A DNA stretch of 24,028 nt from the NCBI GenBank assembly GCA_903933085.1, contig CAIZIN010000007.1, positions 1 to 24,028 of the forward strand. The letters run 5' to 3'. Shown here piece by piece: positions 1-6,291 of this stretch. The first letter of the stretch is position 1. Each line of letters begins with the position of its first letter. The stretch is from an uncultured bacterium (GTDB lineage: Bacteria > Patescibacteriota > Minisyncoccia > Phycocordibacterales > CAIZIN01). The position numbers and the translations under genes were made by a program. The notes beneath the pieces were generated by a model. The model saw nothing but the letters and a program-made list of their open reading frames with translations. It was not told where the DNA came from and searched no databases.

Positions 1-305
1 AAAATCATAAGCAAACCAATTAAAGCTGCTTGTATTTCCTTCTTCGCTTCCGCCTTTAAACCAAAAGCCTCTGAAGTCATATACTTAATACCTGCATATA
101 CTATTTTAACAACAGCTAAAGCTCCTGCTAAAGCTATTGTAATGGTATATATGTTTGCTAAATATTTCAACATATCCTTATTAAACAAGGGTTCGTTGTT
201 GGGCATTGTGACTGTTTGGAGGGGGGTGTAGTCAAATGATGCAAATACAAAAAAAGGAAACAAAAAAATTGCAAAAATAGGAAATCTTTTTAAGAAAAAC
301 TTCAT
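1..305 (-). CDS. T4SS-type small pilin, 3' end cut by window edge
   Basis: The visible 101 residues begin MKFFLKRFP, followed by a hydrophobic signal segment (about 8-23, ending VFA-S). A short polar linker leads to a second hydrophobic helix at about 55-75 (ALAGALAVVKIVYAG) and the motif IKYMTSEAFGLKAEAKKEI, after which a third hydrophobic stretch starts at the window edge. This layout, with two membrane helices around an IKYM.ts....k.eAk..i.. loop, is characteristic of the small VirB2/TrbC-like pilin proteins of Patescibacteria T4SS-like clusters. The family call is from recognition. The protein probably forms a pilus or surface subunit after signal cleavage. It is the last visible gene of the minus-strand cluster and has its own -10 box just before the ATG, so it can be made independently of upstream genes. 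Confidence 0.78.
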   Translation of the reverse strand, partial: MKFFLKRFPIFAIFLFPFFVFASFDYTPLQTVTMPNNEPLFNKDMLKYLANIYTITIALAGALAVVKIVYAGIKYMTSEAFGLKAEAKKEIQAALIGLLMI

Positions 306-311
306 GAATAC

Positions 312-320
312 ATTTTAGCA
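312..320 (-). promoter_or_regulatory. Leaderless-type promoter of the pilin gene
   Basis: On the minus strand an extended -10 box, TGC-TAAAAT, ends 6 nt before the ATG at 305. Transcription would start at or within a base or two of the start codon. No Shine-Dalgarno is present. Confidence 0.5.
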
Positions 321-409
321 CAAACTAAATAAAAAGTTGAAAGTTTATAATTTTAAAAAAAAGCAAAGCTAGTTACTTTTCTTTATTATTTTTTGGAATT
401 AAAGGTAAA

Positions 410-435
410 AACCCTCATAAGTTTATTCGAGGGTT
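410..435 (-). terminator. Intrinsic terminator after the secreted Ig-like gene
   Basis: Inverted repeat AACCCTC (410-416) / GAGGGTT (429-435). Read on the minus strand, the hairpin is followed by TTTTTACC. It lies between the gene at 444-1481 and the pilin gene, separating their transcripts. Confidence 0.7.
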
Positions 436-443
436 GGTATTTT

Positions 444-1481
444 TTACTGTCCAAAAAAACTTTTGAAAATGCCAACAGCCCCATTGGTGCTTTTTGCTCC
501 TAATATAATATTAAAATTAGAGCTCGCTGATTGCATAATCCTTTTTTGGCCACTTAAGTCAAAATCTATTTTAGAATATCCTTCTGCTCCCGTTGTATTT
601 CTAAAAGTTATATATCTTGTTGTTTCAGGTGACTGTTTCCCGTTTACATACCAGGAATATAATCCCTCACCATCTGGGTTGTTGAAATAAAAAGGAATTG
701 CTGTGAAGGAGACCTCATTTCCTGTTAAGTTAAAACTACCACTTATTGCCTCATTAAACATGATTCCTAAAGATGGATTATTTTCATAAGCAATAATCTC
801 TGGTTCTTTTGGTTCTATTACAATACTGGCAATAGCTTTTGTTGTGTTTTCTAGGTTTGAAACTTCAACTTGTATTTCTTCTGGGCTTGAAATTACATTA
901 CCATTCCAATAAAAAACATTTTTACCATATCCAGAGGCGTCAGTATCGGTACCCATACCTCTTTTCCATGTATATATAAGTTCTTCTGGTTTGTATTTTA
1001 CCCCTTTTGAATTTAATAGATTAGCTAATGCTACTAACCTTACTTGCCCTTCAAAAGAAAAGAGAGATTTCCCTTTGAAAAAAGGTGGTGTATAGCCGGT
1101 AGATTCCCATAGTAAGGTTACATCCCCTGGAGATATTGTTATACTTTTTTCAAAAGAGACACCCTCTGAAGTTTTTATTGTATATTTTATATTTGAAACG
1201 GTACCAATATTCCCTGTAGTAAAATTAAAGTTTCTTTTGCCAATACCAGAGTCTCTTAGTTTGTTATTTATATACCAAGATATTTTTGCCCTAGATAGGT
1301 CATAAGAATAACTCTCTATCGTAATACTCACATCTTGATTTTGTCTTGGTATTTCTGGGACCACCTCCACTTTAATAATTTCATCAACTGGCTCAGCTGG
1401 TTCAAACTGAGCGTGTATTTTTTGGGTAGAGAAGGAAAAACAAATAAGTATTATGGAGAAAATAAATAGAAAACGTTTCAT
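444..1481 (-). CDS. Secreted Ig-like/PKD-like protein of the T4SS cluster
   Basis: 345 residues. A signal peptide spans 1-24 (KRFLFIFSIILICFSFS, then IHA-Q). The rest is beta-rich with no further membrane helix. Two segments resemble Ig-like or PKD-like modules: about 45-75 (VSITIESYSYDL..AKISWYINNK) and about 245-300 (VSFTAIPFYFNNPDGEGLYSWYVNGK). Both contain the typical 'WY.NGK' strand. Between them is an aromatic 'YTWKRG....DASGYGKN' segment, also found in such extracellular modules. It probably acts on the cell surface together with the pilus. I do not recognise a named family. It has its own -10 box, and the terminator at 410-435 follows it, so it is probably monocistronic. Confidence 0.7.
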   Translation of the reverse strand: MKRFLFIFSIILICFSFSTQKIHAQFEPAEPVDEIIKVEVVPEIPRQNQDVSITIESYSYDLSRAKISWYINNKLRDSGIGKRNFNFTTGNIGTVSNIKYTIKTSEGVSFEKSITISPGDVTLLWESTGYTPPFFKGKSLFSFEGQVRLVALANLLNSKGVKYKPEELIYTWKRGMGTDTDASGYGKNVFYWNGNVISSPEEIQVEVSNLENTTKAIASIVIEPKEPEIIAYENNPSLGIMFNEAISGSFNLTGNEVSFTAIPFYFNNPDGEGLYSWYVNGKQSPETTRYITFRNTTGAEGYSKIDFDLSGQKRIMQSASSNFNIILGAKSTNGAVGIFKSFFGQ

Positions 1482-1487
1482 TGTTAT

Positions 1488-1496
1488 ATTTTAACA
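1488..1496 (-). promoter_or_regulatory. Leaderless-type promoter of the secreted Ig-like gene
   Basis: An extended -10 box, TGT-TAAAAT, on the minus strand ends 6 nt before the ATG at 1481. Box and spacing match the pilin gene. Confidence 0.5.
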
Positions 1497-1547
1497 TAAA
1501 AAAAGAATTGTTCTAATTATTTGAATATAAATAACACTTGTTATATT

Positions 1548-2282
1548 CTATGCAGCCTTGTCTCCTCTAAAAATCCAGTCTTCATTGTGTGAGGTTTCAC
1601 TGGCTGTGGTTAATTCAGTTATGTTTGTGGGGGTTTCTTCCTGATTATTGTCTGTAAATTTTGTTCTTTGGCCAAACTCTTTTCTAGATATTGGGAATCT
1701 AGAGATGTTTGTTGGTATTTCGTCTTTTTTGACTGGAAATTGGGAAACTCTCTTTACTTCGTTTCCAACTGTCGGTGTTTGAGAGTCTTTTAGTTGAGAA
1801 AAGTTACTTCTTATGTTTTTTTCTGTTTCGCGGAGATTTGTTGATGTTTGTTCTAAACTTCTCCCTATGTTTTTTGCTCCAACAGTTTTGACTACTGCAC
1901 TTGCTGAGCCTGTGATGCCCGCTACCCCACCTACCATTCCTACTGCTTTTGCTAAAAGTACATCTTTTTTCTGAAATATGTACATTAGTACAACTTCAGC
2001 TGTCCAGGCTGGAAGAGCATTTATTATTGGAATAAATTCTATTAAGGCGCATCCAAAAAAAGTTAATGAATTCTTTTTGTTGGCAAAGGAAATTCCTTTG
2101 AGTGTATACCAAATGAAAAAAAGCATAAGCGGTACGACGTTAAATACTTCCGCCGATACTGAGCCAACGATTATAATAAGCTGTATCAAAGCTAGTACAA
2201 TATCAAAAAAAATAGCCACAACAAGCATCAAAACAAAATCTGTTTTAGATATTTTTGGTTTTTTTTGAGATTCTTCATCCAT
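1548..2282 (-). CDS. Multi-pass membrane protein of the T4SS cluster, unknown function
   Basis: From the ATG at 2282 this is a 244-residue protein starting MDEESQKK. Hydrophobic helices lie at about 15-38 (FVLMLVVAIFFDIVLALIQLIII), 46-66 (VVPLMLFFIWYTL) and 75-103 (FFGCALIEFIPIINALPAW). A Gly/Ala-rich segment and a polar, Thr/Ser-rich cytoplasmic-type tail follow. The frame extends 16 codons upstream to an ATG at 2330, but that ATG lies only a few bases after the VirB4 terminator hairpin, and a TATAAT box sits inside the extension. I therefore chose the inner ATG. Similar small membrane proteins are common in parcubacterial T4SS clusters, but the function is not known to me. Confidence 0.7.
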   Translation of the reverse strand: MDEESQKKPKISKTDFVLMLVVAIFFDIVLALIQLIIIVGSVSAEVFNVVPLMLFFIWYTLKGISFANKKNSLTFFGCALIEFIPIINALPAWTAEVVLMYIFQKKDVLLAKAVGMVGGVAGITGSASAVVKTVGAKNIGRSLEQTSTNLRETEKNIRSNFSQLKDSQTPTVGNEVKRVSQFPVKKDEIPTNISRFPISRKEFGQRTKFTDNNQEETPTNITELTTASETSHNEDWIFRGDKAA

Positions 2283-2292
2283 ATTTACATCA

Positions 2293-2298
2293 ATTATA
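2293..2298 (-). promoter_or_regulatory. -10 box (TATAAT) of the small membrane protein gene
   Basis: A perfect TATAAT on the minus strand ends 10 nt before the ATG at 2282 and lies downstream of the terminator at 2337-2361. It supports the inner start codon with a leader of about 3 nt. Confidence 0.45.
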
Positions 2299-2336
2299 CA
2301 ACTTATATCAATTCTTTCATAATAGGACATATAAAT

Positions 2337-2361
2337 AAACCCGAAACAATGTTTCGGGTTT
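2337..2361 (-). terminator. Intrinsic terminator after the VirB4 gene
   Basis: Perfect 11-bp arms, AAACCCGAAAC (2337-2347) and GTTTCGGGTTT (2351-2361), with a 3-nt loop. On the minus strand a TTTATTTAT tract follows. It lies 17 nt after the VirB4 stop codon. Confidence 0.82.
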
Positions 2362-2377
2362 GTTATCTGTGTTTATT

Positions 2378-4186
2378 TTATCTTTCTAGATCAACTTTTG
2401 CTTTTCTTATGGCAAGGATTTCAGATGGGTCGGATGTAAGAATTTGATGTTCTGTATAAGAAGCAATAATCTTAATCGCCACATGTTTTAGTCCAGCAAA
2501 GAATATTCCCTCCCCTACATCTGATTCGAGTAGCAGATATTTTTCTTCATCTGTTAGGTTGAATATTTTTTGCAGATTATCCATTGATGTCGGAGACTGT
2601 TTTAGGAGGATTTGAATTGAAGAGTTGGTTATAATCGGCATTCCATAAGGGGATTTAATGAAGTCATCCACGTCTTGTGTAATTGTGGCAAGACCTAGAT
2701 AGTATTTTCGTCCTCGCTTTGCCATACTAAACAAAAATGATGCTGTGTCCTCTGATTTCATCATCCACCAAGCTTCATCAATAACTAGTAGACGTTTCCT
2801 CAGTTCTCTTCTAATAGCTGTCCAAATATAGTGAGTTACAATATACATTGCTACAGGCTTAAGCTCATCTTCCATGTCTCTAATCGAGAATACAACAAGG
2901 TTTTTGTTGATGTCGACGTTTGATGGTTGGTTTAGAAAACCTGCCCAAGAACCTTTTGTGTATTTTGTAAGTTTCTGCACAAGAGAATCCCCTCCTTCCA
3001 TACCAGCGAGTACGAGTTCAAAATCTGAAAGAAGTGGTGGTTCAATATCTCTAAAATCAGAATCTGGAGTAATGTCTTTCATTGCATAAGTTTCTGTGAT
3101 AGCCCTGTCGATAATTGAATCTTCCTCTTGTGTTATTCCTCCAAGCATAATTCGGAAAAGACCAACCAAATTGATTATTTGTGAGCGTAAAACATCGGCA
3201 GGAGATTCGTCGTCTCTGGCTATTGGGAGATCGAAGGGGTTGATATGGTTATTTGAGCTCAATGAAATATTGAAGTATCTTCCTCCCACTGCTTCTGCTA
3301 GATATTCATATTCCCTTTCTGGATCAATAACAATTACATTTACATCAAACATTAGAGTTCTTAAAATTTCAAGTTTTGTGGCAAAAGACTTTCCAGATCC
3401 AGATTTTGCAAAAGTGATTGAGTTGTAGTTTTCAAGTGAAAATCTGTCAAAAAGAACAAGACTAGAGTTGTGTCTGTTTATTCCGTAAAGAATTCCTTTA
3501 TCTGAGGTGAGATCGAAAGATATAAAAGGAAAGATACTAGAGAGGGGTGATGAGTTCAGTTTTGAATGTACACCAAGCTCATCATTTGCAAGAGGGAGAG
3601 TGCTTCTGAAACCTTGCTCCTGTTGAAAAAGAGCAGGTTTTATATATATAAGTTTTGCTTCAAGAATTGAACGTATTTCAGATTCTATTTTATCTAAGTC
3701 AGTTATACTGTCTGCGTATATTGAAATATACAAACCTACTTCAAAAAGACGTTCCTGAGCTTGTTGTAGTTGATCACGCAAAGCCTCGATGTCTTGGTAG
3801 GCTGTATCAAGTACTGGGTCTCTCACCAATCCTTTTTCTTCTCTGATTTGTATTTGACTTTGAACCTCGGCAACTTTTTTTTGAAATTGTTTTAAAATTT
3901 TAGCTGTATCGACAGGATGAACATATATAGAAACATCAAAGATTGTATCTAGATTTATAATGGGTGAAAACCAATTATCAGCTAAATATCTTGGGTATGA
4001 AATGACAAAAAGTGTACGTACGATTTTATCTCCAAGGTTAATATCGCGAGGGGTGATTTTTAATGCACTTGGAGCGATAATATCACGTAGCTCTAGAGCT
4101 GCTGATTCGAAAATCTCATGTGGCAAGACTGAAGTTATTCTCTGCGCTTCTTTTGGTTTTGATTTGAAAAAATCTAAGAGTCCCAT
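2378..4186 (-). CDS. virB4: VirB4/TraC-family secretion ATPase
   Basis: 602 residues. The Walker A motif is at 261-267 (KSGSGKS in TFAKSGSGKSFATKLE) and Walker B at 466-474 (LLVIDEAWW). Also visible are the VirB4-type strand after Walker A (VIVIDPEREY, about 285-292), the INPFDL segment (about 315-320) and the C-terminal ATITQDVDDF sensor region (about 500-509). The VirB4/TraC ATPase powers substrate transfer and pilus assembly at the inner face of the membrane. Residues 1-230 carry a shortened N-terminal region with a coiled segment at about 95-150. The upstream gene ends 4 nt before this one and looks like the N-terminal part of the same family, so the classic VirB4 appears to be split over two genes. 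There is no Shine-Dalgarno, so translation may be coupled. Confidence 0.93.
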   Translation of the reverse strand: MGLLDFFKSKPKEAQRITSVLPHEIFESAALELRDIIAPSALKITPRDINLGDKIVRTLFVISYPRYLADNWFSPIINLDTIFDVSIYVHPVDTAKILKQFQKKVAEVQSQIQIREEKGLVRDPVLDTAYQDIEALRDQLQQAQERLFEVGLYISIYADSITDLDKIESEIRSILEAKLIYIKPALFQQEQGFRSTLPLANDELGVHSKLNSSPLSSIFPFISFDLTSDKGILYGINRHNSSLVLFDRFSLENYNSITFAKSGSGKSFATKLEILRTLMFDVNVIVIDPEREYEYLAEAVGGRYFNISLSSNNHINPFDLPIARDDESPADVLRSQIINLVGLFRIMLGGITQEEDSIIDRAITETYAMKDITPDSDFRDIEPPLLSDFELVLAGMEGGDSLVQKLTKYTKGSWAGFLNQPSNVDINKNLVVFSIRDMEDELKPVAMYIVTHYIWTAIRRELRKRLLVIDEAWWMMKSEDTASFLFSMAKRGRKYYLGLATITQDVDDFIKSPYGMPIITNSSIQILLKQSPTSMDNLQKIFNLTDEEKYLLLESDVGEGIFFAGLKHVAIKIIASYTEHQILTSDPSEILAIRKAKVDLER

Positions 4187-4190
4187 ATTT

Positions 4191-4850
4191 TTAATTTTGG
4201 TTAATTATCGGCTTATTTACATCGCCGGGGTTGAAAAGTTTATAGAAAACTTCAATAAGTTCTTCTGTTCCAAGTTGTGCTACACGTACTCCACATCGAA
4301 TCAAGCCTTGCTCTACTACCCCAATACGCTGTTCTAGTTGAGTTCTGGCTTCTTCGAAATATTCAGTTTCTGATTTTCTTTGATCTTCTTTTGAGGCCGT
4401 TTTTCCTTTTAGTAAATTTTCAAATCCTGTATCTTTTGCAAATAAGGCTGGAGGGCTATATGGTACAACAACATAAAATGTTTTAGTCATAACATTTGTT
4501 GTTTCTGTGAAGCTCTTTACAAATTCAATATACTCTTTTGTTTGAATTTTAAGGAGTTCACTTGTCTGTTCTTTGTATCTTGTTTCAAGTAGAGCTAGGT
4601 ATGGTCGTATGTCTAAACGTCTTGATTGTATAGAAAGTTCAATAGAAAAATTAAGAGAATTCATAAAGTTTTGAAATTGAAGTAGTATACCTTGTTGTTC
4701 ACTCTCTGATTTTAAAGCAAAGTTTACAGAAGATGCCATAACAAGAGCTCTCATTGAGCCGTCTTTTAATATTACTACCCCATCCCTAATTTCCTTTATG
4801 GGTACGAATTCTTGAGTGGCTTTTGCATTTTCTGCTACTGTGTTTGACAT
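4191..4850 (-). CDS. TraC/VirB4 N-terminal-domain-like protein
   Basis: 219 residues, no signal peptide or membrane helix. It starts with a polar tail, then FVPIKEIRDGVVILKDGSMRALVMASSVNFALKSESEQQGILLQF. This resembles the opening beta-hairpin and helix of VirB4/TraC ATPases, where 'i.dg.v.l.dG....l..s..Nf.l.se.eq..i...f' is typical. It continues with SIELSIQSRRLDIRPYLALLE and KTFYVVVPYSP, also like the VirB4 N-domain. No Walker motifs are present. It sits 4 nt upstream of the VirB4 ATPase gene in the same transcription unit, so the two products probably form one complex. The family assignment is from pattern recognition; the link to VirB4 is inference supported by position. Confidence 0.75.
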   Translation of the reverse strand: MSNTVAENAKATQEFVPIKEIRDGVVILKDGSMRALVMASSVNFALKSESEQQGILLQFQNFMNSLNFSIELSIQSRRLDIRPYLALLETRYKEQTSELLKIQTKEYIEFVKSFTETTNVMTKTFYVVVPYSPPALFAKDTGFENLLKGKTASKEDQRKSETEYFEEARTQLEQRIGVVEQGLIRCGVRVAQLGTEELIEVFYKLFNPGDVNKPIINQN

Positions 4851-4855
4851 AGTAA

Positions 4856-4861
4856 ATTATA
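4856..4861 (-). promoter_or_regulatory. Leaderless-type promoter of the TraC-like/VirB4 unit
   Basis: A perfect TATAAT on the minus strand ends 5 nt before the ATG at 4850. It starts the transcript carrying both VirB4-related genes. Confidence 0.5.
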
Positions 4862-4916
4862 AAGTTGAAAGTTATAAAGTCGACTAAAAAATAAGAAGTG
4901 AAACGACTATATTTTT

Positions 4917-4988
4917 TGTCGTCCTCGGTACTCCGGGGATCCAGGTCTATGTTTTCAGACTGGATTCCGGACTAAATCCGGAATGACA
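4917..4988. repeat. Double palindromic dispersed repeat with inverted halves
   Basis: Two hairpin units face each other. The left one runs from TGTCGTCCTCGG to CCGGGGATCCAGGTCT, and the right one from AGACTGGATTCCGG to CCGGAATGACA. The right half, reverse-complemented, reads TGTCATTCCGG..CCGGAATCCAGTCT, so the halves are diverged inverted copies of one unit with TGTCRT / AYGACA ends. A single half-copy occurs at 16119-16150. Such non-coding palindromic units resemble REP- or MITE-like elements. It fills the gap between the TraC-like gene and prgI. Confidence 0.7.
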
Positions 4989-5058
4989 CAAAAGAAAGTT
5001 TGTTAATTGTTTACGAACGATACTATTATATCAGAAATTTTGTAAAATAATTCTGATG

Positions 5059-5472
5059 CTATTTTATTTTTTCATCAATATCCAAACTCCAAGAAAGCTC
5101 TTTAAGTTTGTCTTGAGATATTGCGGGGATTTTATATTGAGATTCTTTTGAGTGAATTTCTACTCTAGACTCATCTTTCTGTTTATCTTTTTTCCAGTTT
5201 TTCTTCCATATATATAGCTTCGCTCCAAAAAAATACTTAGTAGCTGATTCAAAAGTTTCTGCAAAAGACCTATTGTTTATCTTATAAAAAGCAAGCATTC
5301 CAGCAAAAGCAGATACAATAAGTATGAGAGGAATAGATAGAAAGATGTTAAGGAAATGAAATAGAACATAATCTATTCCTGCCCCACCAACAAGATAAAT
5401 AAATTGTTTTAATGTTAGGGATCCAAAAATTTGATCTTCAACTTCGATAAATTGAGGGATTTGATATTGCAT
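5059..5472 (-). CDS. prgI: PrgI family T4SS membrane protein
   Basis: 137 residues. It begins MQYQIPQFIEVEDQIFGSLTLKQFIYL, the signature opening of PrgI-family proteins ('..vP.fie.e.ki.g.lt.rQ...l'). Two adjacent membrane helices follow at about 27-47 and 49-68 (FLSIPLILIVSAFAGMLAF). The NNRSFAETFESATKYFFGAKLYIWKK stretch matches the conserved cytoplasmic segment, and the tail is charged. PrgI proteins occur beside VirB4 and VirB6-like genes in Gram-positive and CPR secretion or conjugation clusters and are thought to be part of the membrane channel. The ATG has a TATAAT box 6 nt upstream. Confidence 0.88.
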   Translation of the reverse strand: MQYQIPQFIEVEDQIFGSLTLKQFIYLVGGAGIDYVLFHFLNIFLSIPLILIVSAFAGMLAFYKINNRSFAETFESATKYFFGAKLYIWKKNWKKDKQKDESRVEIHSKESQYKIPAISQDKLKELSWSLDIDEKIK

Positions 5473-5478
5473 AAGTAT

Positions 5479-5484
5479 ATTATA
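5479..5484 (-). promoter_or_regulatory. Leaderless-type promoter of prgI
   Basis: A perfect TATAAT on the minus strand ends 6 nt before the prgI ATG at 5472. Confidence 0.52.
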
Positions 5485-5496
5485 ACGTATGTTAAT

Positions 5497-5564
5497 GGAA
5501 TTAGGAATTAGGAATTAGGAATTAGGAATTAGGAATTGAGGATTAAGAATTATGAATTAAGAAT
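5497..5564. repeat. Heptamer tandem repeat (GGAATTA)
   Basis: Five exact copies of GGAATTA run from 5497 to 5531, then GGAATTG. Degenerate units (AGGATTA, AGAATTA, TGAATTA, AGAATAT) continue in the same 7-nt register. It lies upstream of prgI. The 18-nt core at 5542-5559 recurs inverted at 17233-17250. Confidence 0.85.
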
Positions 5565-5640
5565 ATTGTTTTTGTTTTGTTATTTATATCACCTTAGTGT
5601 TTAAATTCGTGAAAAAGTATGACAATAAACAATCAAACAA

Positions 5641-5668
5641 AAATCCAAAACGTATTTGTTTTGGATTT
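5641..5668 (-). terminator. Intrinsic terminator after the 203-residue protein gene
   Basis: Arms AAATCCAAAAC (5641-5651) and GTTTTGGATTT (5658-5668). On the minus strand a TTTTTGTTTG tract follows. It ends the transcript carrying the VirB6-like gene and its downstream partner. Confidence 0.78.
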
Positions 5669-5676
5669 TATAGTTG

Positions 5677-6288
5677 CTAAATTGCCTCTTTGTAGGGGTC
5701 AACTGAGTTTTTCTGGGGAATCTTTTTAAGAAAAATTTCTGTTTGTTTGGGTTCTGTGTGAGTTGGTTCAGAGAGTTTCTTTTCAATAATGCTTTTTATT
5801 GGCTCTACTCTAGCGTATTTTTGAATTGTTTGTATTGGTGCAATTTCTGGGATATTACTTTGTATTTTTGGAACCTGCTCAATCTTTATTGTTGGAAAAG
5901 TTGGTGTTGGATTCTCGATTTCCTTCAAGATAGATTCTCGATCTAGGTTATTGTCGTCTTCCATCTTCTCCTCCCCTGTTGACATCATGACTTGTCTGAT
6001 TTTATTGAAGATTGATTCGTTTATATCATTAGCAATTAAAATCGCTTTTTCTTCACTTATTTTTAGGTTGTCTTTTATGTTTTCGACAAAGTTTTCTGTA
6101 GGCTCTAACCCAATCATGGCAAGTATTGTTTCAAGTTCTAGTGTTGAAACTTGGTCAAGCATAAGAAAGTGTTTTGTTCTAAGGTTAGCTACCTCATTTG
6201 TGATATCGATAGAAGCAATAACCTCACGCACCTTTTTTGGAAGCGAATCTATTTGTTCTTGTATTATTTTGATAGTTTCAGGACTCAT
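5677..6288 (-). CDS. Helical protein next to VirB6-like gene, unknown function
   Basis: 203 residues, no signal peptide or membrane helix. The first 110 residues are helical and charged (SPETIKIIQEQIDSLPKKVREVIASI..). A Pro/Thr-rich linker (about 125-175) follows, and the protein ends KNSVDPYKEAI. A C-terminal DPY-x-E motif of this kind recurs in short proteins next to VirB6-like genes of Parcubacteria, to my recollection. The gene starts 3 nt after the VirB6-like stop codon, so the two are in one operon and probably work together as a cytoplasmic partner. It has no Shine-Dalgarno. I cannot name the function. Confidence 0.7.
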   Translation of the reverse strand: MSPETIKIIQEQIDSLPKKVREVIASIDITNEVANLRTKHFLMLDQVSTLELETILAMIGLEPTENFVENIKDNLKISEEKAILIANDINESIFNKIRQVMMSTGEEKMEDDNNLDRESILKEIENPTPTFPTIKIEQVPKIQSNIPEIAPIQTIQKYARVEPIKSIIEKKLSEPTHTEPKQTEIFLKKIPQKNSVDPYKEAI

Positions 6289-6291
6289 ATT

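Noticed and set aside
1523..1548. AT-only inverted repeat GAATATAA/TTATATTC
   Set aside because: No GC pairs in the core and no T-run; likely chance in AT-rich DNA.
5497..5564. CRISPR array
   Set aside because: The repeats are 7-nt tandem units with no spacers.
5601..5786. Minus-strand open frame of 61 residues
   Set aside because: It overlaps the terminator at 5641-5668 and the end of the 203-residue gene in another frame.
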